The translations under genes were made by a program, and so were the position numbers. From contig JADLHG010000045.1 of the NCBI GenBank assembly GCA_020848905.1, forward strand, positions 310,001-374,000: a stretch of 64,000 nucleotides of DNA. Direction: 5' to 3'. Positions 25,642 through 33,629 of the stretch are shown here, piece after piece. Under the pieces are notes generated by a model that was not told where the DNA came from, did not search any database, and worked only from the letters and a program-made list of their open reading frames with translations. Origin of the DNA: Deltaproteobacteria bacterium (GTDB lineage: Bacteria > Myxococcota_A > Polyangia > GCA-2747355 > JADLHG01). Each line of letters starts with the position of its first letter. Positions within the stretch are counted from its first letter, which is position 1.

Positions 25642-26679
25642 CTACGGCGCGGGGACGGGGACCGGGACCCGCTTGCCGCTCCCCGCCTCGTGGAGCTGGT
25701 TCCAGGGCTCGAGCGGTCGCCGCGGATCGAGGCGCAGGAAGGTCTGGTCCTCGAGGTGTCCGAACCAGACCTCGCGTCCCCGTACCTCGAGGGGGCTCGC
25801 CCACAGGTGGCCGTGGATGAAGAGCTGCGCCGGGCCGCCGAGCCCGAGCTCGCCGAGTGCCCTCTCGAGCCCCGCGGCCGCGTCGGCCGGTCCCTGACTC
25901 TGGCGCCGTAGCTGGTCGAAGGAGGGCATCCGCGCGCGGGTGAGGGAGACCGTCGCTCGCTCCGCGCGGCGCTCCACCTCGTCGCGGCCGATGGAGAACA
26001 TCGGCGCGGAGTGCGCGAGCACGAAGCCGGGGCCGCTCGCCGCGATGGGCAGCGCGGCGAAGAAGCGCGCGAGCTCGCCCACGAACGCCTCGCCGAAGCG
26101 CGCGCCGAGGAACTCGCGCGTGCGCCGCACCTGCAGCGGAAGGTTCTGGCCCGCGACGGGTGCGAGGGGGCCCACGTCGTCGTGGTTGCCACGCAGAAGG
26201 TGCACGAGGCCCGGGTACCGGTGCTGGAGGTTCGCGACGCGTGTGAGCGTGCCGAGCGATTCGCCCATCTCGAGGGCCATCGCCTCGTCAGGCATGCCGC
26301 GCCGCCAGAGGCTTCCGCGATGCTCGCTGTGCATCACGTCTCCGAGGCAGACGAGCTGCACGCGTCCCTGGGCGAGGAGCGCGCGGTAGCTCTGGCCGAG
26401 CTCCGGGTCGCGCGTGCGGAGGACCGCATCCAGGTAGTCCCGTCGGCCGTGCAGGTCGGGGACGAGGATCGTGAGCAGGTCGGGTCGCAGGCGGAGCAGG
26501 CCCCCCTGGGCCTCGAGTGTTCGTCGGGCGGCGCGGAGCGGACGGAGGTAGCTCTGCGGCTGGAGAAGGCGGGCGGGCCAGCTCCCCGGGGGAACGGGCT
26601 CGGGGCGGGCGGGGACCTCCGCGCGGACGGGAGCCGCGAGAAGGGACAGCAGGAGCAGCCAGCCCCGGCGCCTGAGCAT
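25642..26679 (-). CDS. Secreted PPP-like metallophosphatase
   Basis: From ATG 26679 the 345-residue product has a signal peptide (LRRRGWLLLLSLLAAPVRAE) and the ordered blocks 'ILVPDLHGRRD', 'LVCLGDVMHSEHRG', 'HLLRGNHDDVG', 'VLAHSAPM' and 'LFIHGHLWAS'. The DLHG and GNHDD spacing resembles protein-phosphatase-type (PPP) enzymes, including Shewanella-like phosphatases, more than nuclease-type phosphoesterases. It should act in the periplasm or outside the cell; the substrate is unknown. The upstream open frame lacks signal or family character. Confidence 0.78.
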   Translation of the reverse strand: MLRRRGWLLLLSLLAAPVRAEVPARPEPVPPGSWPARLLQPQSYLRPLRAARRTLEAQGGLLRLRPDLLTILVPDLHGRRDYLDAVLRTRDPELGQSYRALLAQGRVQLVCLGDVMHSEHRGSLWRRGMPDEAMALEMGESLGTLTRVANLQHRYPGLVHLLRGNHDDVGPLAPVAGQNLPLQVRRTREFLGARFGEAFVGELARFFAALPIAASGPGFVLAHSAPMFSIGRDEVERRAERATVSLTRARMPSFDQLRRQSQGPADAAAGLERALGELGLGGPAQLFIHGHLWASPLEVRGREVWFGHLEDQTFLRLDPRRPLEPWNQLHEAGSGKRVPVPVPAP

Positions 26680-26921
26680 GGTGGTTGGAGTAGCAACGGC
26701 CGGGCCAGCGACGGGGGGATCGGCCCGGCCCCGGCCGGCGTGACCAAACGGGCAGCATGAATGCCGAAAGTCCCGGCCAGGCGCGGGCGGCGGTACGGGC
26801 GGGCCGCTCCGTCGGCCGACCGGACCAGGCGCCGCTGTCCGGAATTCGCAGGCCGCAAGGTCGCGTCGCACCAGGCGGACGCTAGGCTTCCCGACCCGAG
26901 CGATGTGCTAGGTTCGGCGGC

Positions 26922-27578
26922 ATGCTGCAGGCCCGCGCCGTGCTCTTCGATCTGGATGGGACGCTGCTCGACACGCTCGGGGACCTGGCCGCGTCCACGA
27001 ACGCCGTGCTCGAGGCCCTGGGCCTGCCGCAGCACCCGGACGCCGCGTACAAGGACTTCGTTGGCGAGGGGCTCGAGCAGCTCGTGCGGCGGGCGCTTCC
27101 CGAGGAGCACGCCGACGACGCGACGGTGGCGGAAGGGCTACGTCGCCTGCGAGAGCATTACGGCGCGCACCTGCTCGATCTCACGCGCCCCTATCCGGGG
27201 ATCCCCGAGCTCCTCGACGCGCTCGTGGCGCGCGGACTGCCGATGGTGGTGCTCTCGAACAAGGCGGAGGACTTCACGGTGCGACTGGCCGAGGCGCTGC
27301 TCTCGCGCTGGCCGTTCGTCCACGTCTGGGGATCGGTGCCCGAGCGAAAGAAGAAGCCCGACCCCGGCGCCGCGCTGGCTCTCGCTACGGAGCTGGAGGT
27401 GGCCCCGTCGACGGTGGTCTATCTCGGGGACACGGGGATCGACATGCGCACCGCGCGGGGGGCGGGGATGCGGGCCGTCGGGGTGCTCTGGGGCTTTCGC
27501 GGGCCGGAGGAGCTGCTCGCGGCGGGGGCGGAGGCGCTCATCGCGCGGCCGGAGGAGCTGCTCGCGCTCCTTCGTTGA
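26922..27578 (+). CDS. gph: HAD phosphatase, phosphoglycolate phosphatase-like
   Basis: The 218-residue protein has HAD motif I 'VLFDLDGTLLDT' (Asp10 nucleophile, Asp12), a helical cap with 'DFVGEGLEQLVRRAL', motif II 'VVLSNK', motif III Lys in 'ERKKKPDP' and motif IV 'VYLGDTGIDMRTARGAGM'. This fits Gph or a close PGP-like phosphatase that removes phosphate from 2-phosphoglycolate; other small phosphates are possible. TAGGTT (26909-26914) sits 7 bases before the ATG and no SD is seen, so the transcript may be leaderless. Confidence 0.85.
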   Translation: MLQARAVLFDLDGTLLDTLGDLAASTNAVLEALGLPQHPDAAYKDFVGEGLEQLVRRALPEEHADDATVAEGLRRLREHYGAHLLDLTRPYPGIPELLDALVARGLPMVVLSNKAEDFTVRLAEALLSRWPFVHVWGSVPERKKKPDPGAALALATELEVAPSTVVYLGDTGIDMRTARGAGMRAVGVLWGFRGPEELLAAGAEALIARPEELLALLR

Positions 27579-27597
27579 CGCCGCTCTGGGGCGCGGC

Positions 27598-27966
27598 TCA
27601 GCTCGCCTTGACGACCTTCACCTTGTAGCCGAGCTTGGCGATCGCCTCGGCGATGGCCTCGGCCTTCACCTGGCTCGCCTTGTAGCGCACCACCGCGCGC
27701 TTCTCGGTGTGGCTCACCTCGGCCCCCTGCACGCCGGTGAGGGCGCGCACGGCGCTCGCGATCTTGCTGGCGCAGCCGCCGCACTTCATCCCTTCCACGG
27801 AGATCACGGCGGTGCTGACGCCGGGAGTCGCGGGGGCCTTGGTGCTCTCGCCCTTTTGCGCCGCGCCTTCCTTGGCCTGGCACGGGCAGGCCTGGCTCCG
27901 CAGCGGGGCGGAAGCGAGGCCGAGGGTCGCGAGGAGGGTTGCGCCGAGGAGAAACGTCGTCTTCAT
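27598..27966 (-). CDS. Exported HMA-domain metal-binding protein
   Basis: The 122-residue product has a signal peptide (KTTFLLGATLLATLGLASA), a CPC motif at residues 27-29 and a heavy-metal-associated domain 'ISVEGMKCGGCASKI' with C62 and C65 followed by a complete ferredoxin-like fold. It resembles periplasmic MerP or CopZ-like metallochaperones and probably binds copper or mercury outside the cytoplasm. It stands alone, with no metal pump beside it, and is convergent with the HAD gene. Confidence 0.85.
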   Translation of the reverse strand: MKTTFLLGATLLATLGLASAPLRSQACPCQAKEGAAQKGESTKAPATPGVSTAVISVEGMKCGGCASKIASAVRALTGVQGAEVSHTEKRAVVRYKASQVKAEAIAEAIAKLGYKVKVVKAS

Positions 27967-28030
27967 GGGTCGGACTCCAGATCGGGGTTACGCGGCGAAG
28001 CCTAGCCGACGGCAGGGGGTGAGGCTACCC

Positions 28031-28088
28031 GCGATCGCGCGCCGTTCGCGCGGCAGGTTGTCGCACCGCGATCGCGCGCCGTCCGCGC
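28031..28088. repeat. Pair of 21-base direct repeats containing GCGATCGC
   Basis: Copies at 28031-28051 and 28068-28088 differ at one base and start 37 bases apart. Both begin with the palindrome GCGATCGC. They lie in the 276-base divergent spacer between the HMA protein gene and the lipoprotein gene at 28243, so they may be regulator sites for one or both. Confidence 0.6.
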
Positions 28089-28242
28089 CGGCGACGGAGA
28101 TCTCCGCCCCGGGAATCGGAGCGCCCTCTTCGAAAGTTGGCGGACGGTCGGACCAACCAGCCTGTAACCCCCGAGAATTCCGGCACCGGTTTCCTGGTCC
28201 GGCTCGTGCTCCCAGCCGGCGCACACGGAGGGATCACCGCTC

Positions 28243-29364
28243 ATGACGCACTGCTCCCGGCTCGCGCTCTGCCTGGCGGTTCTGACGCTCGCTGCCTGTC
28301 ACACCCTCGAGCCCGACCCCGGGGCGCGGCAGAAGACGAGCTGCACCAAGAGCTCCGCCCCCTCGCGCGGACCCCTCTCGGTGCAGAAGAGCCCCGTGGC
28401 GGCCGACGGCGGAGTCGACGGCGCGGTGGTCGTCGGTGACGGCGGCCCGGACGCGGGGGACGCGGCCGAGGAGCTCTGCGCGCCGGAGCCCGCGCCTCCC
28501 CCGCCGTATCCGGCCACGAAGGTGGTCTTTTACGGCAACCTCGGCACCTGGGGTTCGCTCGGCGTGGACGACCACGCCAAGACCTACCGCACGGCCGAGG
28601 AGGTCGCGGCCCGCTACGAGGAGCTCTGCACGCGGACCCGCACCCAGACCGGCCTCGGCGAGAAGCTCGCGTGTCAGGCGGACCTCATCGCCGTCTCGCC
28701 GCGCGGTCGGGTGGCGCGCACCGAGTCCGTGGCGCAGCTCCTCGTGGATCGCTATAAGGCGCCGCTGAGCCTGGACATCCGCTCCGACGGCCACGTCTCG
28801 CCGGCCGCCATCAAGGCCGAGGTGGAGCAGATCTTCCGCGGTAAGACCCGGATCATCTCCAAGGCCTTTCTCGAGAAACACCCCGTGGGGCTCTCTCTCG
28901 ACTTCGAGCCCCAGATCTGCGACGGGGGCTACGGCGCCATCTCGGCCAGGGCCATCAACGGGATCTGCGGCGTGCACCGGCAGATCATGGCCGAGTACGG
29001 GCACGACGTGTCGAAGCTGGACTGCTTCCTCTACGAGTACGGCCGCCCCACCATCGTGGCCGACGGCGAGAACCTAGAGCCCTACGTCTACCCCATGCTG
29101 ATGAGCGTCGCGGACCGGGACCGCGTGACGCGCGAGCTCGTGCGCGACAGGAAGCCCACCACGTCGGAGGCGGTCGTGAGCGCGGCGCTCGACCTGAAGG
29201 CCCTCTGGATCGACTGGATGCGGGACGAGTACAAGAACGCGAAGGTCACGGGCTGCATGTTCTTCACGGTGCCGTATCTGACCATCGGACAGCGCGACCA
29301 CTTCTCGTTTCTCGAGGGGATGAAGCGCTTCGGCCAGAAGTGCGACGTCATCTCGTTTCAGTAG
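28243..29364 (+). CDS. Lipoprotein of unknown function with possible TIM-barrel-like domain
   Basis: The 373-residue product has lipobox LTLAAC and an Asp/Gly-rich linker with 'DGGVDGAVVVGDGGPDAGD'. From about residue 92 it forms one globular domain with 'VVFYGNLGTWG', 'LSLDIRSDGH', 'VGLSLDFEPQICDGGYGA', 'YVYPMLMSVADRDR' and 'VTGCMFFTVPYLT'. The alternation of strands ending in acidic residues suggests a glycoside-hydrolase-like barrel, but no family was recognised. The start has GGAGGG ten bases upstream. It ends 7 bases inside the convergent methyltransferase gene. Confidence 0.68.
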   Translation: MTHCSRLALCLAVLTLAACHTLEPDPGARQKTSCTKSSAPSRGPLSVQKSPVAADGGVDGAVVVGDGGPDAGDAAEELCAPEPAPPPPYPATKVVFYGNLGTWGSLGVDDHAKTYRTAEEVAARYEELCTRTRTQTGLGEKLACQADLIAVSPRGRVARTESVAQLLVDRYKAPLSLDIRSDGHVSPAAIKAEVEQIFRGKTRIISKAFLEKHPVGLSLDFEPQICDGGYGAISARAINGICGVHRQIMAEYGHDVSKLDCFLYEYGRPTIVADGENLEPYVYPMLMSVADRDRVTRELVRDRKPTTSEAVVSAALDLKALWIDWMRDEYKNAKVTGCMFFTVPYLTIGQRDHFSFLEGMKRFGQKCDVISFQ

Positions 29365-29963
29365 CCCGTCGGCCGGTAGACGCACAGGTTGTGGTAGGTC
29401 CAGCTCAGCGGGATCGCGGCCCCCTGCGCGCGTAGCGCCCCCTCGAGCGCGCCGGTCTCACGGCGATCGTAGCGCCAGCCGAGCTCCGCCAGGCGGGCGA
29501 TCCAGTACCGTCGCGGCTGCTCGTTCACGTGGTGCGTGCCCCCCTGACCCGGCGGCGCGCACGAGAGGACGAGCAGTCCTGCGCCGCGGGTGATGGTCTC
29601 GAGCGCCTGCTCCGCGTGGGCCGCGTCGAGGTGCTCGAGCACGTCCAGGCAGAGCGAGAGGTCGTAGCTCCCCGGGACGAGTCCCTCGGGGAGCGGCTCG
29701 CGAAGGTCGGCGAACCGGACCTCCACCCCCGGCGCGCACAGGTCCGCGGGGACCGCGGTGCCCTCCACGCCGATGGCGCGCACCCCCAGCCTCTGCAAGG
29801 TCGCCAGGTGGAGCCCTGCCCCGCACCCCCAGTCCACCGCGCTCGCGGGGCGGAAGCGTCGGACGAGCTCCTCGGCGATGCGCGCGCAGCACCCCGCGTA
29901 GGTCGGGCTCGCCACCCCGTACTCGGCGAAAAACGCGCGCGTGTAGATGGCCTCGAGGCCCAC
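29358..29963 (-). CDS. Class I SAM-dependent methyltransferase
   Basis: The 201-residue product has motif I 'AVDWGCGAGLHLATLQRLG', the acidic 'GVEG' loop, 'YDLSLCLDVLEHLD' and 'LLVLSCAPPGQGGTHHVNEQ'. The arrangement matches Methyltransf_11/23-type small-molecule methyltransferases. GTG 29963 is the only start after the RF3 stop (9 bases away); no ATG, GTG or TTG exists in frame for a long way upstream, although CTG codons do. The methylated substrate is unknown. Likely co-transcribed with prfC. Confidence 0.75.
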   Translation of the reverse strand: MGLEAIYTRAFFAEYGVASPTYAGCCARIAEELVRRFRPASAVDWGCGAGLHLATLQRLGVRAIGVEGTAVPADLCAPGVEVRFADLREPLPEGLVPGSYDLSLCLDVLEHLDAAHAEQALETITRGAGLLVLSCAPPGQGGTHHVNEQPRRYWIARLAELGWRYDRRETGALEGALRAQGAAIPLSWTYHNLCVYRPTGY

Positions 29964-29971
29964 GGCGTGCT

Positions 29972-31594
29972 TCAGCCCGCGGACCGTGACGAGCGCCCGG
30001 GTTGCACCGCGGCCACGAAGTGGACGTTCGGGTGATCCGTCTCGGCCTGGCGCAGCGACCAGTCCGTCTCGAAGAGCACCAGCGGACGCCCCTCCACGTC
30101 CAGCACGCACGAGGTAAACCCCGGCCGGTCGAAGCGATCGAGGTCCACGTCCCCCTCGATCCACCGGGCGTGCCGGAAGGGGAGCTTCTCGAAGGCGACC
30201 GACGCGCCGTACTCCGCCTTGAGGCGGTACTGGGTCACCTCGAATTGCAGGACCCCCACCGCGCCCAGCACCGGCTCGCGCGAGAGCCGTCGCCGGTCGA
30301 AGAAGAGCTGCACCGCCCCCTCCTCCGAGAGCTGGTCGAGGCCCTTCTTGAGCTGCTTGCGGCGCATCGGGTCCGCCTCGCGCACGCGCACGAAGTGCTC
30401 CGGCGAGAAGCGCGGGATCCCCTCGAAGTCGAGAGCCGTCGCCTCGCACAGGCTGTCCCCGATGCGGAGGATGCCGGGGTCCCAGAGGCCGATCACGTCC
30501 CCCGAGAACGCCTCCTCGATCTGGATCCGCTCTTGCGCGCGGAACTGAAAAGACTTCGTCAGGGACAGCGCCTTCCCGGTGCGCGTGTGGGTCACGGACA
30601 TGTCGCGGCGGAAGTTCCCCGAGCAGATGCGGGCGAAGGCGATGCGGTCCCGGTGGAAGGGGTCCATGTTCGCCTGGATCTTGAAGACGAAGGCGGTGAA
30701 GCCCGCCGCGTCGGGCTCGAGGGGACCCGCGCTCGTCGTGCGGGTGCGCGGCGACGGCGCGAGGTCCACGAACGTCTGCAGGAAGGGCTCGACGCCGAAG
30801 TTCGTCATGGCGCTGCCGAAGAAGACCGGCGTCAGCTCGCCGCGGAGAAACCTCTCCTGGTCGAACGGAGGACACGCCCCGTCGAGCAGCTGGAGCTCCT
30901 CGAGGAGGCGGGCGTGCGCCGAGTCGCCGAGCGCGAAGCGGAAGGCGTCGTCGTGCACGTCGGTGATCTCCGCCGGCACTGGGCGAGCGCCCCCCAGGCC
31001 GCGCTCGAAGCGGAGCATCTGCCCGTCGCGTCGGTCGTAGACGCCCTGGAAGGTGGACCCCGAGCCGACGGGCCAGGTCCGCGGGTGGGTCGGGATGCCG
31101 AGCACGCGCTCGATCTCGTCGAGCAGGTCGAGCGGTTCGCGCCCGTTCAGGTCCAGCTTGTTGATGAAGGTGACGATCGGGATGCTCCGCATCCGGCAGA
31201 CCTGGAAGAGCTTGATCGTCTGCGGCTCCACCCCCTTGACGCTGTCGATGAGCATCACGGCGCAGTCGGCCGCGGCGAGCGTGCGGTAGGTGTCCTCGGA
31301 GAAGTCGTTGTGGCCCGGCGTGTCGAGGAGGTTCAGCCGCCGCCCCGCGTAGTCGAACTGGAGCACGCTCGTCGAGACCGAGATGCCGCGCTGGCGCTCG
31401 AGCTCCATCCAGTCGCTGGTGGTCTGGCGTCCGCCGCCGCGCTGCTTCACCGAGCCCGCGAGGTGGATCGCGCCACCGTACAGGAGGAGCTTCTCGGTGA
31501 GCGTCGTCTTGCCCGCGTCGGGGTGAGAGATGATGGCGAAGGTGCGCCGCCTGGCGATCTCGGCCCTCGTTCGCGCAAATTCCGTGGCTGTCAT
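29972..31594 (-). CDS. prfC: Peptide chain release factor 3
   Basis: The 540-residue protein has the length of RF3 and its GTPase motifs: G1 'SHPDAGKTT', G3 'LLDTPGHNDFSEDTYRTL', G4 'TFINKLD'. The RF3 features 'VKQRGGGRQTTSDWMELERQRGISVSTSVLQFDY' and 'VLGAVGVLQFEVTQYRLKAEY' are present. RF3 recycles RF1 and RF2 from ribosomes after peptide release. The arfB gene lies 125 bases upstream on the same strand, so termination and rescue factors are clustered. Confidence 0.96.
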   Translation of the reverse strand: MTATEFARTRAEIARRRTFAIISHPDAGKTTLTEKLLLYGGAIHLAGSVKQRGGGRQTTSDWMELERQRGISVSTSVLQFDYAGRRLNLLDTPGHNDFSEDTYRTLAAADCAVMLIDSVKGVEPQTIKLFQVCRMRSIPIVTFINKLDLNGREPLDLLDEIERVLGIPTHPRTWPVGSGSTFQGVYDRRDGQMLRFERGLGGARPVPAEITDVHDDAFRFALGDSAHARLLEELQLLDGACPPFDQERFLRGELTPVFFGSAMTNFGVEPFLQTFVDLAPSPRTRTTSAGPLEPDAAGFTAFVFKIQANMDPFHRDRIAFARICSGNFRRDMSVTHTRTGKALSLTKSFQFRAQERIQIEEAFSGDVIGLWDPGILRIGDSLCEATALDFEGIPRFSPEHFVRVREADPMRRKQLKKGLDQLSEEGAVQLFFDRRRLSREPVLGAVGVLQFEVTQYRLKAEYGASVAFEKLPFRHARWIEGDVDLDRFDRPGFTSCVLDVEGRPLVLFETDWSLRQAETDHPNVHFVAAVQPGRSSRSAG

Positions 31595-31719
31595 CGGACA
31601 GGTGCTGCCTTCTTCGTCCGGTGGGGGGACGCGTCAGAGGGACACATGATAGGTAGACGATGGAGGGCACCAAGACAAGCCCCGCCGCGCGAGATCTCCC
31701 TCGCGGCGGACGCTCGGGG

Positions 31720-32166
31720 TCAGTCGTCTCCTCGGCGCGGGTCGCTGCGCCGCTCGCGTTTTCGCTCGCCGTGCTGGCGCTTGGTGTCTACGCGCTTGGC
31801 CTTGGCGCGCGCGCTGGGCCGGGTCGGCCGGCGCGGCTTCGGGGGTCGGAGCACCGCGAGCAGCAAGGCGCGCAGCTTCTCGCGGCAATCCTCGGCGTTC
31901 TGCGTCTGGCTGCGCTCCTTCTGGCTGGTGATGACGAGCTCGCCCTCCGCCGTGAGTCGCGCGCCGTAGCGGGCGCGAAGCCGGGCCTTGACGCTCGCCG
32001 GCAGGCTGGGGGAGGCGAGGGCCGCGAAGCGGAGCACGGCCTTCGTGCTCACCTTGTTCACGTTCTGGCCGCCAGCCCCCGAGCTGCGAACGTACGTGAG
32101 CTCGAGCTCCTCCTCGGGGATCGACAGGCCCAACTCGAGGATCAGTGCGCCGGCCGCGTCGTTCAT
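31720..32166 (-). CDS. arfB: Alternative ribosome-rescue factor ArfB (GGQ peptidyl-tRNA hydrolase)
   Basis: From ATG 32166 the 148-residue product starts 'MNDAAGALILELGLSIPEEELELTYVRSSGAGGQNVNK', with the GGQ motif at 32-34, which matches ArfB/YaeJ. The basic tail ('ARAKAKRVDTKRQHGERKRERR') is the part that enters the mRNA channel of stalled ribosomes. ArfB hydrolyses peptidyl-tRNA on non-stop complexes. The frame is open 36 codons upstream but would then overlap the divergent M16 gene. Confidence 0.93.
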   Translation of the reverse strand: MNDAAGALILELGLSIPEEELELTYVRSSGAGGQNVNKVSTKAVLRFAALASPSLPASVKARLRARYGARLTAEGELVITSQKERSQTQNAEDCREKLRALLLAVLRPPKPRRPTRPSARAKAKRVDTKRQHGERKRERRSDPRRGDD

Positions 32167-32267
32167 GAGCCTCCACAGGGTACGGCGGATTTCTCGCCGT
32201 GAAAACTCGTCGCTTGCGAGGCGATCGTCCTTTGCCCGCTTCTGGCTTCCGAGGTTAAGCTGCCGTC

Positions 32268-33629
32268 GTGGCACGTCATCGATCGATTCTGCGGGTCGCA
32301 GCGCTGGGCGGGCTCGGGCTTCTGCTCGCGGCCGCCACGCCCTCTCCGAGCAAGGTCTTCCCCTACCCGCTGACCAGCGAGACCCTCGAGAACGGGCTGA
32401 AGGTGGTCTTCGTGCGGATGCCGACCCCCGGCCTCGTGGCCTACTACACGCTCGTGCGGGTGGGTTCGCGCAACGAGGTGGAGCCGGGGCACTCGGGCTT
32501 CGCCCACCTCTTCGAGCACATGATGTTTCGCGGCACGAAGAAGTACCCCGCCGAGGCCTGGGAGACGCGTCTCAAGGCGCGGGGCGTGGACAGCACCGCC
32601 TTCACCTGGAACGACCAGACGGTCTACACCTTCATCGCGCCCACGGAGGCCCTGCCGACGATCGTCGAGATGGAGGCCGACCGCTTCCAGAACCTGACCT
32701 ACACCAAGCAGGTCTTCCAGACCGAGACCAAGGCCGTGCTCGGCGAGTACCACAAGAACTACGCCAACCCGACGGAGAAGATGGAGGAGGTGCTGCTGGA
32801 CCAGGCCTTCTCGCGGCACACCTACAAGCACAGCACGATGGGGTTCCTCGCGGACATCCGGAAGATGCCCGCGCGCTTCGAGTATGGCCTGCGCTTCTTC
32901 CAGCGCTTCTACCGGCCCGACAACTGCGTCGTCTTCGTGGTGGGTGACTTCGACCGTTCGCGCGTGCTGGCCCTCGTGCGCAAGCACTACGGGAGCTGGC
33001 AAGGGAAGGCCGAGGAGCAGCGCCTCCCGGAGGAGCCTCCGCAGCGCAAGGAACGCCGGCGCCACGTCGCCTGGGAGACGGACACGCAGGCGCGCCTCAT
33101 GGTCGGGTACCACACGCCGTCGCTCGGGACGGACCTGAAGGCGGCGGCGGCGCAGAACCTGCTCGGGCCTTACCTCTTCGGTGAGAACAGCCCGCTCTAC
33201 CGGGAGCTGGTGCTGGACCGGCAGCTCGTGGAGTCGATGCATTCGCAGTACGTGGACACGCGCGATCCGCGGCTCTTCTACTTCCTGGTCACCCTGAGCA
33301 CCGAGGGGCACCTCGCGGCGGTCGAGAAGCGCATCGCGAAGGCCGTCGCGGAGGTCGCGAGCGGAAAGCTCGACGCGCGTCGACTCGCCGACGTGCAGTC
33401 GAATCTGCGGTACGGCCTGCTCATGGGGCTCGAGGCGCCGGCTACGGTGGCGGAGACGCTGGCGCTGGCCGCCACGCCTACGGGGGATCCGGGGGCGCTC
33501 GATGCGCTCTACGACCAGATCGCGCGCCTGCGGCCGGAGGAGCTGGCCGCCTTCGCCAGGCGCTATCTCGTCCCCGAGAATCGGACCGTGGTGACGCTGA
33601 CCGGTGCGGCGAGAAGGAGCCGCCCATGA
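32268..33629 (+). CDS. Zinc protease of the M16 (pitrilysin) family, exported
   Basis: The 453-residue protein has an export signal (RVAALGGLGLLLAAATPS) and the M16 inverted zinc motif H80-L-F-E83-H84 in 'GHSGFAHLFEHMMFRGTKK', with the distal ligand E160 in 'VLGEYHKN'. It matches the catalytic subunit of two-subunit bacterial M16 enzymes, which degrade peptides in a clamshell dimer. The stop overlaps the next start in ATGA, and that gene encodes a homologous but inactive partner. GTG 32268 gives the full signal peptide. Confidence 0.92.
   Translation: MARHRSILRVAALGGLGLLLAAATPSPSKVFPYPLTSETLENGLKVVFVRMPTPGLVAYYTLVRVGSRNEVEPGHSGFAHLFEHMMFRGTKKYPAEAWETRLKARGVDSTAFTWNDQTVYTFIAPTEALPTIVEMEADRFQNLTYTKQVFQTETKAVLGEYHKNYANPTEKMEEVLLDQAFSRHTYKHSTMGFLADIRKMPARFEYGLRFFQRFYRPDNCVVFVVGDFDRSRVLALVRKHYGSWQGKAEEQRLPEEPPQRKERRRHVAWETDTQARLMVGYHTPSLGTDLKAAAAQNLLGPYLFGENSPLYRELVLDRQLVESMHSQYVDTRDPRLFYFLVTLSTEGHLAAVEKRIAKAVAEVASGKLDARRLADVQSNLRYGLLMGLEAPATVAETLALAATPTGDPGALDALYDQIARLRPEELAAFARRYLVPENRTVVTLTGAARRSRP

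Noticed and set aside
28031-28038. GCGATCGC as a cyanobacterial HIP1 signature
   Set aside because: Only two copies, both within one direct-repeat pair, and all gene content points away from cyanobacteria.
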